Positions 11,131 through 26,774 are shown, counted from the first letter of the stretch. The stretch: DNA of 64,000 nucleotides from Ashinkailepas kermadecensis (GCA_034440615.1 JAOTOM010005143.1:696001-760000), one strand, 5' to 3'. Notes: a model not told the origin generated them from the sequence alone. Program-made: numbers and translations.

Positions 11131-12570
11131 TCACCCGAAGGCATCCTTGAGCGCCTAATTTCTTGTGTGTTTCGCCACGACCTATGTTGAAACACAATGT
11201 ACTCAACGGTCCGTTTGGGCTCCTTCTGGGCCAAGGGGCATGACACCCCCGGATCCGCCCGTGACGTCTGCCCAGTAATTTACACCAGCTGACGGCGCAC
11301 ATGTGGCGTTCACCAGGCCATCGGCGGGGACAGTGGCCTGATGCAGAGCTACACCCGCACATTGTCCGCTAATGAACACGGAACCGGCACACGCGCCGGC
11401 TAAACACCACACGCCACCGTGACTAGCTCAACGTTGGCTTCCTCAGCTGTTACAGTTAAACGGTGTCCAATCAGGGGCGGTTCTGGTCCTCGGTGAGTGG
11501 GTAAATTGATCTTACCCTGTCAGATCTTACCCCCCCCCCAAACGAAAAAAGAAGAAGAATGAATCCGGTCACTCTATTTTCCGGTCTAATAAATACATCA
11601 TTTAGCTCAAGTATTTTTAGCACATAAGGAAAATGAATACCCCAGCGTTCCACAAACTTGGGTCGTTCCAAGGATTAACCAGCTGATTTCAGCAGACAAG
11701 TGGGCACTGCCTATTGACGAATCCATGTTAGTTCTGCCTTCCCGCCAGTCGTGGGACTAAAGTTAAGTTATGGGTAAGTAAGTCACACGCGACCGTGTGA
11801 ACGGTGCATTCTGTCAATGAAATGCCATTTCCATGCTGCCTAGTTTATACTGTCTTAGTTCATAGCGCAGACCAGCTCCTCACGGATCATATTTGCTACT
11901 TAGCATTGATATGCATACTCAGAATATTGGAGAAAAAAATACAAAGTTTGATGTTGAAAATTAATACATATCGTATATCAGTGGTTTAAAAAACTACATT
12001 GATTGATTGATTATTTGGGCTTAAGGGCGCGCCGACTACATGGTCATTTGGCACCCATTTAAAAAACTACATCAAATATGGCATATAACTAGTTCCATTC
12101 CATATTTGACGGCCTATGCTTATAACACAGCACTAGTTGACAGATCTAGCATACGAGGTAAACTAATCTAGCATACGAGGCAAACTAGTTCATCGAATAA
12201 TTAATGAGATTTTAATAAGACGTTTCGATGCAATCAAGTGCAGACATCGCATCAAGCTTAGTTTGCCTTCAGATTGAATACTTTTTGCCACTGTCCCATC
12301 AAGATATATGCCAAAAATTTCACACAAAATGAAGTTCCACAAGCATGAAAATTTGGTAAACTATGCTTACCCAGGTTGCCCTTGAAAACCACCCTTATGT
12401 TCAATTCCCGCAAGGAATATCGACGATAGAAGTGTCCGATATGAAAGCTGGTCACAGGGCACAGTGCGCTTAGCAAACAGGGATACGGCTGCGAGTAGTT
12501 AATCAAGCTGACACGCTTGGTAGAAAAACAGACTAGCCAGAGGAAAATCAGCGTTGTCACTGTTCTTCAG
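11130..12570. other. Non-coding interval in ACAT2 intron 4
   Basis: No supported gene. The ORF near 11,203-11,412 has no recognisable domain. A C run lies near 11,530. The interval contains micro-retroposon M4 (listed separately) and a short local repeat of CTAGCATACGAGG at about 12,147-12,182. Confidence 0.45.
12000..12057 (-). mobile_element. Micro-retroposon copy M4 (58 bp) with perfect 15-bp target-site duplication
   Basis: Contains TGATTGATTGATTATTTGGG, then CTTAAGGGCGCGCCGACTAC. TTTAAAAAACTACAT is exact at 11,985-11,999 and 12,058-12,072. This is the clearest case in the window, with a tetranucleotide-like tail on the left side. Confidence 0.9.
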
Positions 12571-12571
12571 C

Positions 12572-12804
12572 CGGTCGGTCGGTCGGTCGGTCGGTCGGTC
12601 GGTCGGTCGGTCGGTCGGTCGGTCGGTCGGTCGGTCGGTCGGTCGGTCGGTCGGTCGGTCGGTCGGTCGGTCGGTCGGTCGGTCGGTCGGTCGGTCGGTC
12701 AGTCAGTCAGTCAGTCAGTCAGTCAGTCAGTCAGTCAGTCAGTCAGTCAGTCAGTCAGTCAGTCAGTCAGTCAGTCAGTCAGTCAGTCAGTCAGTCAGTC
12801 AGTC
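12572..12804 (+). repeat. Compound tetranucleotide microsatellite (GGTC)n then (AGTC)n
   Basis: An uninterrupted GGTC run of about 32 units (12,572-12,699) switches once to AGTC for about 26 units. The phase is preserved across the switch. ORFs of SVGRSVGR and SVSQSVSQ are artefacts of the repeat. Confidence 0.97.
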
Positions 12805-13244
12805 GCGTAGCCCACCAACACGGGCGTCATGCGAGGAGACAGTACGACACGAGGCCTCACATATGCATATCACTGGTACGTCACTGACCAAATGGCTTAC
12901 TGAGGTGCATAAGGAACAGTAATGAGATCCTAGGGAGAAATGCACCAATAACTTAAGATGTCCTTGAGGTCCTGGATTATTTTTCTGTTACTTAGCAGCA
13001 ATTGTGTTTCAGCATTCCGTCAGATGTTGTTCATGGATATATTGCAATGAACAAAGGACTGCCCATGATTTAAAAAAAAACACTTGAAAATGGATCTCGG
13101 AATCTGATCCTGAAATGGATCTCGCCCCATCACAAAAGCAGTCCCGTTCGTTGTGTCTGCTGCTTCTCACGATGCTAAAACAATGCAATCGTGGGTCATT
13201 TTGGACAACCATGTTAAAAACAGCTCATTTCTCACCTATGACAC

Positions 13245-14209
13245 ACACCACTCGGTGCAACTCACCTGTAACGCCCACATAACACTCAGTGCAACTCACA
13301 TGTGACGCACGTCCCTGAACTGATAGAGGGCCTAAGGTGAAGAATGAGGCCTCTGAGCAAAATGAGAGCACATGAGCTAACAGAAAAAGACTTGAGCTGA
13401 CGGAGAGAGCACCTGAGCTGAATGAGAGTGCCCATGGGCTAAAGAAGAGGGACTCTGAACTCCCAAGGAGGGCCTATGAGCTAACAGAGGGCCCTACAAC
13501 TAACGGAAAGGGTCATGAGCTGACGGAGGACCTCTGAGCTCAATGAGAGGGCTCCAGGGTGAAGGAAATGGCCTTGAGCCGATGGAGGGGTCCTGAGCTG
13601 ACAGAGGACACCTGAGCTGAATGCGAGGACCCATGAGCTAAAGAGGGCCCTGAGCTGAATGAAAGGGCCCAGTTGACGGAAATATTCCTGAGCTGACGGA
13701 TGGGGCGCATGAACTGAATGAACATGAACATGAACGCAGACGGCCCCTGAGCTGACGGAGAAGGACCCGGAGCTTTCAGATGGCGCCTGAGTAAGGGATA
13801 GGACCCCTGAGCTGACGGAGGGCCCCTTAACTGAATGAGAGGGCACCAGAACTGATGAAAAAGGCCCTGAGCTGTGACGCCCACATAACACCGGTTACAC
13901 GCCACTTGTCGCGCCCTCAGATACCCGGCATGCCTCACATGTGACGCCCACATAACACCCGGCAAACTTCGCCTGTGACGCCCACATAACACCCGGCAAA
14001 CTTCGCCTGTGACGCCCACATAACACCCGGCATGTTCCACCTGTTACACCTACAAACACCAGTTACAACTCACCTATGACTAGCAGATAACAGCTGGTAC
14101 ACCTCACCTGTGACACCCACACGGCACCCGGTACACCTCACCTGTGACACCCACACGGCACCCGGTACACCTCACCTGTGGCACCCACCCGGCACCCGGT
14201 ACACCTCAC
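13245..14209 (-). repeat. 34-bp minisatellite copying the exon 4 splice donor, interrupted by family 1 repeat
   Basis: The best units (14,075-14,209) are 34 bp: ACACCTCACCTGTGACACCC then ACACGGCACCCGGT on plus. On minus each unit holds GGTGTCACAG followed by GTGAGGTGT, which is the end of ACAT2 coding exon 4 plus its 5' splice site. Older units (13,873-14,075) have drifted to GCCTGTGACGCCCACATAAC. More units lie at 13,245-13,310, and 13,310-13,870 is degenerate family 1 sequence (CCTGAGCTGACGGAG) that splits the array. The array begins exactly at the exon's donor. Confidence 0.85.
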
Positions 14210-14409
14210 CTGTGACACCCATGTGTATATCATTGAACGCATCCGTCAGACCGTCGCAGAGCATGCTGTCGCGCAGCTCGCCGTGTCCCAGCTTGGTGCC
14301 GGTTCGCATGGCGAGCAGGTGGGGCGTCTGTGACATGGACTCTTGCCCGCCGGCCACCACCACTCGCGCCTCTCCGCACATGATGGCCTGGGCGCCGTTA
14401 CTGACAGCC
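14210..14409 (-). CDS. ACAT2: Acetoacetyl-CoA thiolase (cytosolic ACAT2 type), coding exon 4
   Basis: Encodes residues 97-164: AVSNGAQAIMCGEARVVVAG, GQESMSQTPHLL, the thiolase signature RDSMLCDGLTDAFNDIHMG, and VT. The acceptor CCCACAG precedes 14,409; the first base completes Lys97 from exon 3. The donor is ACAG followed by GTGAGG at 14,209-14,204. Its last base starts Ala164, so exon 5 completes the family motif HMG-x-TAEN. An alternative GT two codons earlier (after ATGG) would break that motif and is rejected. Length 200 bp equals 1 + 66 codons + 1. Downstream in the transcript lies a tandem array of copies of this donor. Confidence 0.94.
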
Positions 14410-18665
<4,256 letters not shown>

Positions 18666-18767
18666 CACAGCACAGCGGCCACTGACGACCACCCACTGGC
18701 ATGTGGCTACGTCACGGCACTTACCATGAACACAGCTAGACACAGATGATGCACACTCCCGAGATGT

Positions 18768-18824
18768 TAGTTAATTATTGGGGCTTTAGGGAGCATTGAC
18801 TACATTGGTCATGGAGCGCCCAAA
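18768..18824 (-). mobile_element. Micro-retroposon copy M6 (57 bp) with 14-bp target-site duplication
   Basis: Reads TAGTTAATTATTGGGGCTTT, then AGGGAGCATTGACTACATTG, then GTCATGGAGCGCCCAAA. Flanks CACTCCCGAGATGT (18,754-18,767) and CACTTCCGAGATGT (18,825-18,838) differ at one base. Confidence 0.85.
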
Positions 18825-19028
18825 CACTTCCGAGATGTAACTAGGAGCACCAGCCAACCGACTTCACCCTTAAACAATCATGTTAGGGTTAGCATGCGAA
18901 AACGAATAACACACACAAAAATCAAGCTATATTGCCAGCACTGTACTGTGTTTGATGCTATAGTCATACTGTACATACCTTAGTGCCGGTTAATTGCCAG
19001 TAGTGTGGTCATGCTGACCTGTACTAAC

Positions 19029-19150
19029 CTGACCCAGCACGACTTCGCTGACATCCGCTGGGTCGACACCAGCCTTGGCTAGAACGCCACGAATCACGAT
19101 GCTGCCCAGCTCGTAGCTCTTTAAAGAGGCTAGCGAGCCTAAGAATGAGC
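19029..19150 (-). CDS. ACAT2: Acetoacetyl-CoA thiolase (cytosolic ACAT2 type), coding exon 2
   Basis: Encodes residues 19-59: GSFLGSLASLKSYELGSIVI, RGVLAKAGVDPADVSEVVLG, Q. The acceptor CACCTCCCCAG precedes 19,150; two bases complete Gly19 from exon 1. The donor is GGTCAG followed by GTTAGTAC. The joined product gives RTPIGSFLG and [16 protein letters not shown], the conserved thiolase N-terminal fold. The 122 bp are two bases plus 40 codons. Confidence 0.94.
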
Positions 19151-19769
19151 CTGGGGAGGTGGCGTCAATACATGAGTGCTTATTAGCGTGAGTCTGGAAG
19201 TCAGCCATTGTTGAGACAACACTGCACAATGCTAAACGACATTAGGCATGCGACCAGAGTATTCACGTTTTGCTGGACTAGAAACGACAACAAATATTGA
19301 CCGTCCATACAAGTGAAAAAGTAATGTTATTTGCGCCCCAGAAGTCGACAACGAAAATTGGACACAAATAATTATGCACATTTTAATATGCAGTTGATAA
19401 ATTAAGAAGAAGAGGTTATCGGTTCATCGTTCCCGGCTACTTTGACATTGTGCAATCAACTGCTGCTACAGCTGGACAAATGTCAGGAAAGTTATCATCA
19501 ACGGCTCTGCAGTCATTAAACAGCTCTACAGCTAGATCTTTAAGGGCATCCCAAACGCCTTGGAGTCACATAATTCTCACAAATCGCATCCAGCATCTGT
19601 AAAGCGATTAGTCGTCCGGCAACAGATGCTGGGCTGATTGATACTCTGGGCCGGCCGGCAGGCTGGCATAATCAGGTGGCATCATGCTTACTGGCCAACT
19701 TTCTGGGCAGGTGGCCACATGACGTCATCAGAGGTGCCAGGCACCGCAGTGTAGCAAACACGTACACAC

Positions 19770-19990
19770 GAGCAGGGGCGGAACCAGGAATTTGGATGTG
19801 GGCACTCGTCCATAGTGGCGACATTTCCTCGGAGAGGCGCCACTGCGGAGGTCCCTGGCAGGGTACCTTCGGCTGAAGAAAAAATCGCTGAGCAGAGTGG
19901 TGAGGATGTAAAGTGAAGGGCGCCTTTTCCACCCATCAGGCCGCTGTTGGCTGAATAAATCAGTTGAGCAGGAGGGGGACGGGGAGGCTT
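19770..19990. repeat. Dispersed degenerate repeat (GGAGAGGCGCCAC type)
   Basis: Contains GGGGCGGAACCAGGAATTTG and GGAGAGGCGCCACTGCGGAG, followed by GAAAAAATCGCTGAGCAG. Related pieces occur at 34,900-35,040, 35,780-36,100, 44,690-44,850 and 61,870-62,190. They share the words GAGGCGCC, CGAATTTTTC and CAATTCCTGGATCCACCCCT. Unclassified element remnant; the small ORFs are not genes. Confidence 0.5.
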
Positions 19991-19999
19991 GCACTCAAG

Positions 20000-21620
20000 C
20001 TTTCCTAGGGGTGCGTATTTTCCCAGTCAGAGCGGCGCCACCTTTCCATGGGAGCAGACGCATGCCCCAGTGCTTCTCCCTGCACACGAGGAGGGGGATG
20101 TTTTGGAAGTTAACTTTCAATGTATTACGTCAGGATATATGCATATACTGACGTCATGCCTGACCATATGTCTATTCGATTTGGTAGCAGATTCGAATTA
20201 AACGACCTGGGGGGTGAACGAAGAATGCCTGATCTATCGCCAGTTTCTAGCTGCCAAATGCTGCGAAAATGGGGTGCTGCTGAACTTGAATAAAAGGCAG
20301 TAATTGCATACACGAGAAACAAACCGCCAATAAATAGCAATAGCGGACTTGAATACACCACGAACCGAAGGTGATATAATGAAATGTATAGGTACTGTGA
20401 GCAACCCCATGCATCTCGAAGATATCAAAACGAGCTCATGGATCCTATCACATGAGCCGCGAGTACTGAAATGGACGTCACTCGACTGCCCGTTCTCAAG
20501 CTCGGGGGGACTGGGGTCACGATCCGCCGATCCAGCCGGGATATCTAGCCATGTAGCCGCACGTCATGTGTGGTCGGTCCGCAGGCGACAGAGTGACTTC
20601 CTCCTGACCTACTAGTCGGAGGGAGGGTCGTCACATTCAAACGTTGCAGGAAGTCTGATCCAGGAGGGAAACTTGGGCTGTCGATATCGTAAAATGCGCT
20701 TCTGCCTTTTACTGCAAATAAACATGTATACTAAACATGTGTACTAAATGCATGCTAAAACAAGTATTCCGCTTCTTAACTAAAAATGTGTTTCCGCAGT
20801 GTTTCAAAAATGTGTTCAAATGTGTTAAATGATTCCTAGACACCGCAATTCACTTTGAGATGCGTACACGACGTTCGGCAGCGGACTCAGAGTCAGTAGA
20901 AAAGAGTACCTCGTTTTTATATTTTTATATGAGCACATTGAAAACCAATCCACATGAGCAAAATGTGTTCCACGCTTACTTAAACTGGCATATCTGACAG
21001 ATTCTGTGCTACTAGCACAGTGTGCTATCATCTTAACCCACAATGCAGGATCGTCGCCAAATGGCGCATGTGGCGCAGTGCATGACGGTTCCTTCTACAA
21101 CGCATTTTTTCTGCTCAGCTAAAGCCAATCAATCGTTCAGCGTGGGAAATGCTAATGCTCTACGTTGGCCAGACTGGTCGAATGGCCCAGGACACGCATG
21201 TCACGTGACATGATTCCGCACCACGTGACCCGAGGCCGACTGAATCCACAAGGCTAGGTAGCTATGCTTGGACTTGAAGTGCAGGGACAAAAACCCTTCC
21301 TGAAAAGTTATTCTAAGTATTCCGGAGGAAATACTGTGATGAAAATTGGTACCGACAAAATGAAAATAACAATCCAATGCTGACTGAAAAAGGGAAATGA
21401 AACTCTGCAAAAATTGAAGTGTGACGGTCGAGTTAGGAATGGTTATATCGTGTTAAGAGGGGTCACTCAAAGTAACTTCAGGCATATATACAATGTACAT
21501 GGAGTCGAAATTGCCAAGGCTCGGAATAATAGCTGGCAAATAGATAACATTCCTGAACATCACATGTTATGAAAAGAACCTCGAGTTTGGGTAATAATGT
21601 ATTTGACTGCTAGGCTGCGT
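20000..21620. other. ACAT2 intron 1 interior, no feature recognised
   Basis: About 1.6 kb with no clear gene, repeat or transposon that I can name. Short ORFs only. Confidence 0.4.
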
Positions 21621-21639
21621 GAGAGGTTGGCAACTTATC

Positions 21640-21752
21640 GTGCTGATCGGTCGCGGTTGGATTCCGCAATCCCGCCGATCGTGGAATTAGAACTCACGAG
21701 ATTTTGATCTGGAGTCAAATGCTGTGTCAACTGAGCTACCGCAATACCAGGT
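21640..21752 (-). mobile_element. tRNA-derived SINE, family B, copy 2 (partial)
   Basis: Minus strand carries GCGGTAGCTCAGTTGACACA, then a B-box-like GTGAGTTCTAATTCCACG and GGCGGGATTGCGG. This matches the heads of copies 1 and 3. The adjoining plus-strand word GTGAGAGGTTGGCAAC suggests rearrangement of the body. Confidence 0.6.
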
Positions 21753-21948
21753 ATGTCATATGGAACAAATTTAAATCCAACTAATTCATCATATATCAGA
21801 AGAAGTAAGTATACAAATAAAGGATGTCTATGCACTTGATAGCCACACAATTGTTTCCCAACATTTATTGATAATTCATGAAGGTAACATACTGAAGTGA
21901 CAAGTGCATACTCCAAGTCTTACCCAAGTCTCCAAGGCATCGTCTTAC

Positions 21949-22030
21949 CAATGGGTGTACGCAGTGCAGACACGATCACGACTTCATTTTTCGTTTGGAC
22001 CATGTTTTGAAATGGTACTGAAACTGGAAT
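21949..22030 (-). CDS. ACAT2: Acetoacetyl-CoA thiolase (cytosolic ACAT2 type), first coding exon with start codon
   Basis: The enzyme condenses two acetyl-CoA to acetoacetyl-CoA (reversibly) in the cytosol, the first step toward mevalonate. The ATG is at 22,003-22,001 and opens MVQTKNEVVIVSALRTPI plus the first base of Gly19. The donor is CCCATTG followed by GTAAGACG. This start is chosen because it places VVIVSA-RTPIG as in other thiolases and brings the catalytic Cys to residue 92. A strong acceptor (TTTCTTTTCCCCCAG) ends at 22,031, so 22,030-22,004 is probably 5' UTR preceded by an upstream untranslated exon. The frame is open upstream of the ATG, so a longer N-terminus cannot be excluded, but no targeting peptide is evident. 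Confidence 0.88.
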
Positions 22031-22704
22031 CTGGGGGAAAAGAAACGAACTGATTAAATCGAATAAGCACCCCCTCCCCAAAATGACTGCTATATTGTGC
22101 TTGCATGCCGGTTGAACAACAGTGCTGCTGTCCCATGCCAAAAAGTGTAAAGTACAATTCATGTAGTGTATCGTATATAAATAACCAACTGGCAATGCCA
22201 AATTATACATGTTCATATAAAAATAAACACCAAATTCAAGTGTGATGGCAAGAAGAGGCGGGAAATGCAAAGTAAAGAGCAGGATCATTGTGTTAGTGCT
22301 CGCCTTTTGATATCGTAAGAGCATTCATACTTTTCGTACTCATATCTGCCGCAGTCAAGAATTACGCCTTACATACGATCAAGACATAAAATCGTCCATG
22401 TTCATGCACTCAGTACGGCTTTGCAGGTTCCCGTCCACATCCATCACACCACATACCTTCCAACACTTGAGCCATCAAAATGATGCTAATAAAACGACAC
22501 CTCTGTTAGTTTGGCGAAGTCAGGGAATAACCCGCACTTCCTACTCAGCAGCAGCAGCCTCGAGCATGGACAGAGCTAACACGTCACTCGTGTGCATACA
22601 GGGGTTTCTTTTCCTGGAATAATCTTACCACAAAACAAAGAAGATCCTAGTCTTGCATAGGTGCATAGGATGCATGGGCTTATTGTGTTTATATTCACAT
22701 ATAT

Positions 22705-22815
<111 letters not shown>

Positions 22816-22910
22816 CTTGTGTTGTTTGTATTCACCAATATTGTTGTGCTTTTTTAGTCCTGTGCACATCACTGAGCATGCAAAAGGCAATATAAACATA
22901 CTACTTAAGG

Positions 22911-23067
22911 ACAAAATACAATGGTACAAGACATTATATTATCAGGAAAAGTACACCAAGGATTTGGCTTAATGCCTTCATCAAGGTGACAAGTAGGATG
23001 AAGGCATTAAACCGAAACGTTGGTGTACTTTTCTTTAATATAAACCATCTTGTGCCATTGTACTTTG
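22911..23067. repeat. Palindrome of about 72-bp arms with hammerhead-like cores
   Basis: Left arm 22,911-22,982 (ACAAAATACAATGGTACAAG to AATGCCTTCATC) is the inverted copy of 22,996-23,067, with a loop of about 13 bp. The plus-strand right arm has GATGAAGGCATTAAACCGAA, then ACGTTGGTGTAC. The minus-strand left arm has TTGATGAAGGCATTAAGCCA. Both resemble the hammerhead core CUGAUGA, short stem II, GAAAC, as found in Penelope-like terminal repeats. Neither core is intact. Confidence 0.7.
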
Positions 23068-23278
23068 TATCTAGCTTATCCAGTGAACTATTAACAAATC
23101 TACTAATGCCTAATAACCCATGCTAACATTTAAGTGACACAAGTGACCTGAAGGACAATGTGAAGCATGTCTGCGAAGCATACGTAATCTCAGAGATTGG
23201 CTCTCGCCGTGTAAATGGCGATTTTTAATTATGAGGCCGATGGATTTTTTTCTGGGTCAGACACTATCTTCCTGACCC

Positions 23279-25900
23279 TTACGATTCTTTGTAAAGCACT
23301 GGTTGATTTTCCGGGTAGCAGCGTGATTTGTTGGGGACTGGCTCCATTTTCAAGCCCTCGCCGTGGCATATTTCGCCACCGGAGCGATTCTCAAACATGT
23401 CGGGGATCTTGATGGCAGAACGGCCATGAAAAACCTTCCAACATTTGATAATGTCTGCTCGAATCAGTCTACCTTCCACAAAGTACAAATCTAGTTTTTG
23501 TAATATGGCACCATAATCCAGACCTTCCATCCCCTCTACGTTCCATGTCCACTTTCGCTGTACCGACTCTAGTCGCCTTAAATTACCTATGCATCCTGTA
23601 TTTAAAATACATGAGGAAAACTCCAAGAGGCATGGCATAAGTAATGTACAGGGTTTTAATAAATTCAGGAGAATTACAAAAAAGTAGTACTTAGTAAGTT
23701 GCTGGCCAGACTTCCAGCTTTCTGTACTATACCAGCAATGTGTTGATGGAAATGCAAGTTTCTACTTACTGTGATGCCTAAGTCAGTATGCACCTTCACA
23801 AAGCTTACCTGTATTCCATCGAGGTAATAATGTGCATAAGGGCCAATATGTTTCCAGTCATGCAAGCTACAGTGCATTTTAAGAACTGCACATTTGTTGG
23901 AGTACATTTATATTCCCCATGACTGGGCAGTACTAACAAGTGTATCTATATCTTTTTGGCCCTGTGAAATACCAGCCAGCAGGTCTGTGATAGATTTGTA
24001 CTGGGAGTGTATACCATAATTAACATAATTAACATAAATCAATAATAATATAGAACCTAGTAGAGCCCTGGGGTACTCTGCTCAGAGCTTTCTTTGGCTT
24101 GCTGGAAGAGCCAGAGACAAGCACTTTAATTTCCCTCCCACACAGAAGATGTTGAATCCAGATGAGGATTATCTCTGAAATTCCCAGAGCTCTCAGTTTT
24201 GTTAGTAGCAGAACATGATTAACATCAAATGCCTTTGGAAAATCAAAGAAAATTACATCCACCACATACCCTCATCTAGCCAGGTAGAGACAATCTCATA
24301 TGTCAGCAATAATTGATCCTCTATGGAACATCCACAACAGAAGCCAAATTGCCCTTGGTACAGCAAGTGATGGTTCTCAAAATATTCTGTCAGATTCTAA
24401 AAAATTAAGCTTTTCAGAATTTTACATGGGACAAAAGTATGACTCACAAGGTGATAATTTAATGGATCCTACCTTGGAATAACTTGTGAACTCTTCCAAC
24501 AGTCAGGAAGACTTCTAGTTGAAAGAGATTGTTAAAATTTTTTTAATCAAAAATGGTTTTACAAGCTTCTCACAACAAGCTACAAGAAATTGAGGGTGGA
24601 CCCCATCAGAACTTATGCTGGTGGACCCATCAACCTCACTCAAAATTATGTGCCCATCAGCATATGTAATCACAAGGTTTGCAGCACTGCTTCAGTAGTT
24701 TCGTTTGGGGCTAGGTTTGTTAGTTTATCTGTGCAATGCACTGAGGAAAACGTCCCAGCAAATATTTCAGCCATTTCCTGACAGTCAAGTGTGAGTCCAT
24801 CAGTTGGTTCCCCCTGAATGGCCCCAGGGATGTTCTGCCAATTTTCTGGTGTCATATGTAGGAATAAAATTCCTTGGATGATGGCTTACGAATTAATGAC
24901 TTCACTTGACTCATAACTAACTCATACTTGATCTGTGAGTGAATATACTAAAGTTTCTATACTGTCTATTTAAATCTTGGAATGATCTCAGTAAAAGACC
25001 TGTCTGTGTAGACTGTCTCCCATATTGGTTTCTGTTCCGTTTGTACTTTTTCCATGCATCCTTTCACCTTCCTAATAGACTTTGAGGACTGGTTGGCCAT
25101 GGAGGATGTATTTTTGGCACAACTCTGGGTATGTATAAGTCTGTAATAGCTGACGATATTTCTAGGAACCTTTTGTACACACCACTAGTGTCTAGATGTT
25201 GAAACTCAAGCATCCAGTCATATTCAGACAGGCATTTCTCAATAGCTATGTAATTCCCTCAGTACCAACACCTTTTCAGTGTGGTATTGCTAGTTATGAT
25301 TGATTTGCTTGCTTGGAAATAATAGTCGATTAGAACAGGACAATGCTGGCATTTAGGAAGGGGGAGGGGCAAGATCTCCACCAGTCCCACCCTATCTACT
25401 TAAGATGTTAAAATTAAATCCAGGGTGTTCCCAGAATTTACAAAGGTAGGCTGGCGAATCCATTGAGTGAGGTCGCATATGAAAACAGTCAATAATATAT
25501 CTGTGGGAGTAATACTGTGTCAGCAATACCATCTGGCCAGTGCACTGATGACAAGTTAAAATCCATTAGAATAATTATCTCTTTACCACTACAGAAATCA
25601 GTCAAAAAGTTACAAGTGCCTGGTTTTGACACTCAAGATTTGAGGGAGGGTGGTAAACACACAATATGTATAGGCAGACATCCTTCAGAAAAATAGCATG
25701 GACATTGGGAGTGGAGACCCTGCTGATTGTTCAAACCTAATTACATGCTTTAGATATAAGTAAACACCAGGCTTGTGAATAGGACCAGTTGTGTCAGTTA
25801 TCACCATCTCGTATCATGCTATATCTACAAATGAGCTAGGCACTGGTGGCAGCAACTAAGTTTTGTTAACTGCCAGTATGTCAATTTTTCCATCTGAAAG
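23279..25900 (-). pseudogene. Dead CR1/Jockey-type LINE (LINE B)
   Basis: Minus-strand fragments appear in gene order. An endonuclease piece with DFNLSSVHWPDG is near 25,530-25,570. A linker with EMAEIFAGTFSSVHCTDKL is at 24,670-24,855, and an RT start (SSDGVHPQFLVACCEKL) is near 24,560-24,620. RT motif A (VIFFDFPKAFDVNHV) and RVPQGS lie at 24,029-24,265. YSNKCAVLKMHC and HTDLGITVSRNLHF are at 23,674-23,907, and a C-terminal domain (NTGCIGNLRRLESVQRKWTW) at 23,279-23,638. The segment that should carry the catalytic FADD/YADD box right after RVPQGS is missing. There are many stops and frameshifts. Confidence 0.85.
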
Positions 25901-26089
25901 AAAGGCAGATGTGTATAGAACTGTGTTCTGTATGCAATTAAGATTCACTAAGGACATGCAAAGTCTGGAGAAGCACATAACGTTGCTTGTCTTTTACATT
26001 GGACAGTTTTTAAACCTTTTCTTTTTGGGGGGGGTGCGAATCTTATACTTATTTAAATAAAAATTGTGGTCTTTTCAAAAACAGAATAT

Positions 26090-26770
26090 ACCAGGCTATG
26101 TTAGGCTAGGTTAGGTTAGGTTTTTAAAGTAAATGTTTATTTTTCAGAAAACAAATTGTTTTAAAATGTGGTATTATTGCAGTTTGAGGTATCCATGACA
26201 AGTTTTACACACCTTTTACCTCCATGAAGCAAAGGAGTTAGGATTGGTCAGGTCAGGTAAGGTTATGCTTTCCCCAAAAATGGAAATACTTCTTTAAAAT
26301 GAAATTTTCTATACAAAAACAGATCGGGCCAGGTTAGGTTAGTATGTCATACTGTGCAAAAAAAAATTGAAAAAAAGTTGGTAATTTTTTTAGTACAAAA
26401 TAACCTGTTTTTTTTTTGCATGGAAGGCTAGGCTAGGTCAGGTTAGGTTAGGTTATCTTACATTTTTTATTTTGAAAATTACTTGTATGCTATATACCCA
26501 ACTCCAAGCCCCCTTTAGGGTGTTATTTTGCCTCCCACCTGAAAAGTATGCATTTGCAGAGGAAATAAGTGGCTGCATCATGTTAACCATATTCATAAAC
26601 ATTTCATTGGATAAAAACATAAATTGAAAAATTACATTGAACTTAAAATTTACCCCAAAAAATTAAGATTTTTCCTACATGGAAGGCTAAGCTAGGTTAG
26701 GTGGTATTCTTGTAGTTTAAGGTATCCACACAGCAAGTTTTACACACATTATAACCCAACAATATTATAT
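26090..26770. repeat. AT-rich dispersed repeat with TTAGG-like strings, left of LINE A
   Basis: Contains TAGGTTAGGTTAGGTT-like strings near 26,105-26,122 and 26,435-26,455. The segment near 26,505-26,615 (TTATTTTGCCTCCCACCTGA, TGCAGAGGAAATAAGTGGC) recurs directly at 33,345-33,450 and inverted near 31,690-31,760 and 31,990-32,045. The interval also carries CCTCCATGAAGCAAAGG, which recurs near 33,200 in inverted form. Unclassified transposon family or sub-repeat cluster into which LINE A inserted. Confidence 0.6.
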
Positions 26771-26774
26771 ATCC

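Noticed and set aside
26090..26460. True telomere or interstitial telomeric array
   Set aside because: Only two or three consecutive TTAGG-like units at a time, scattered in both orientations within a dispersed repeat.
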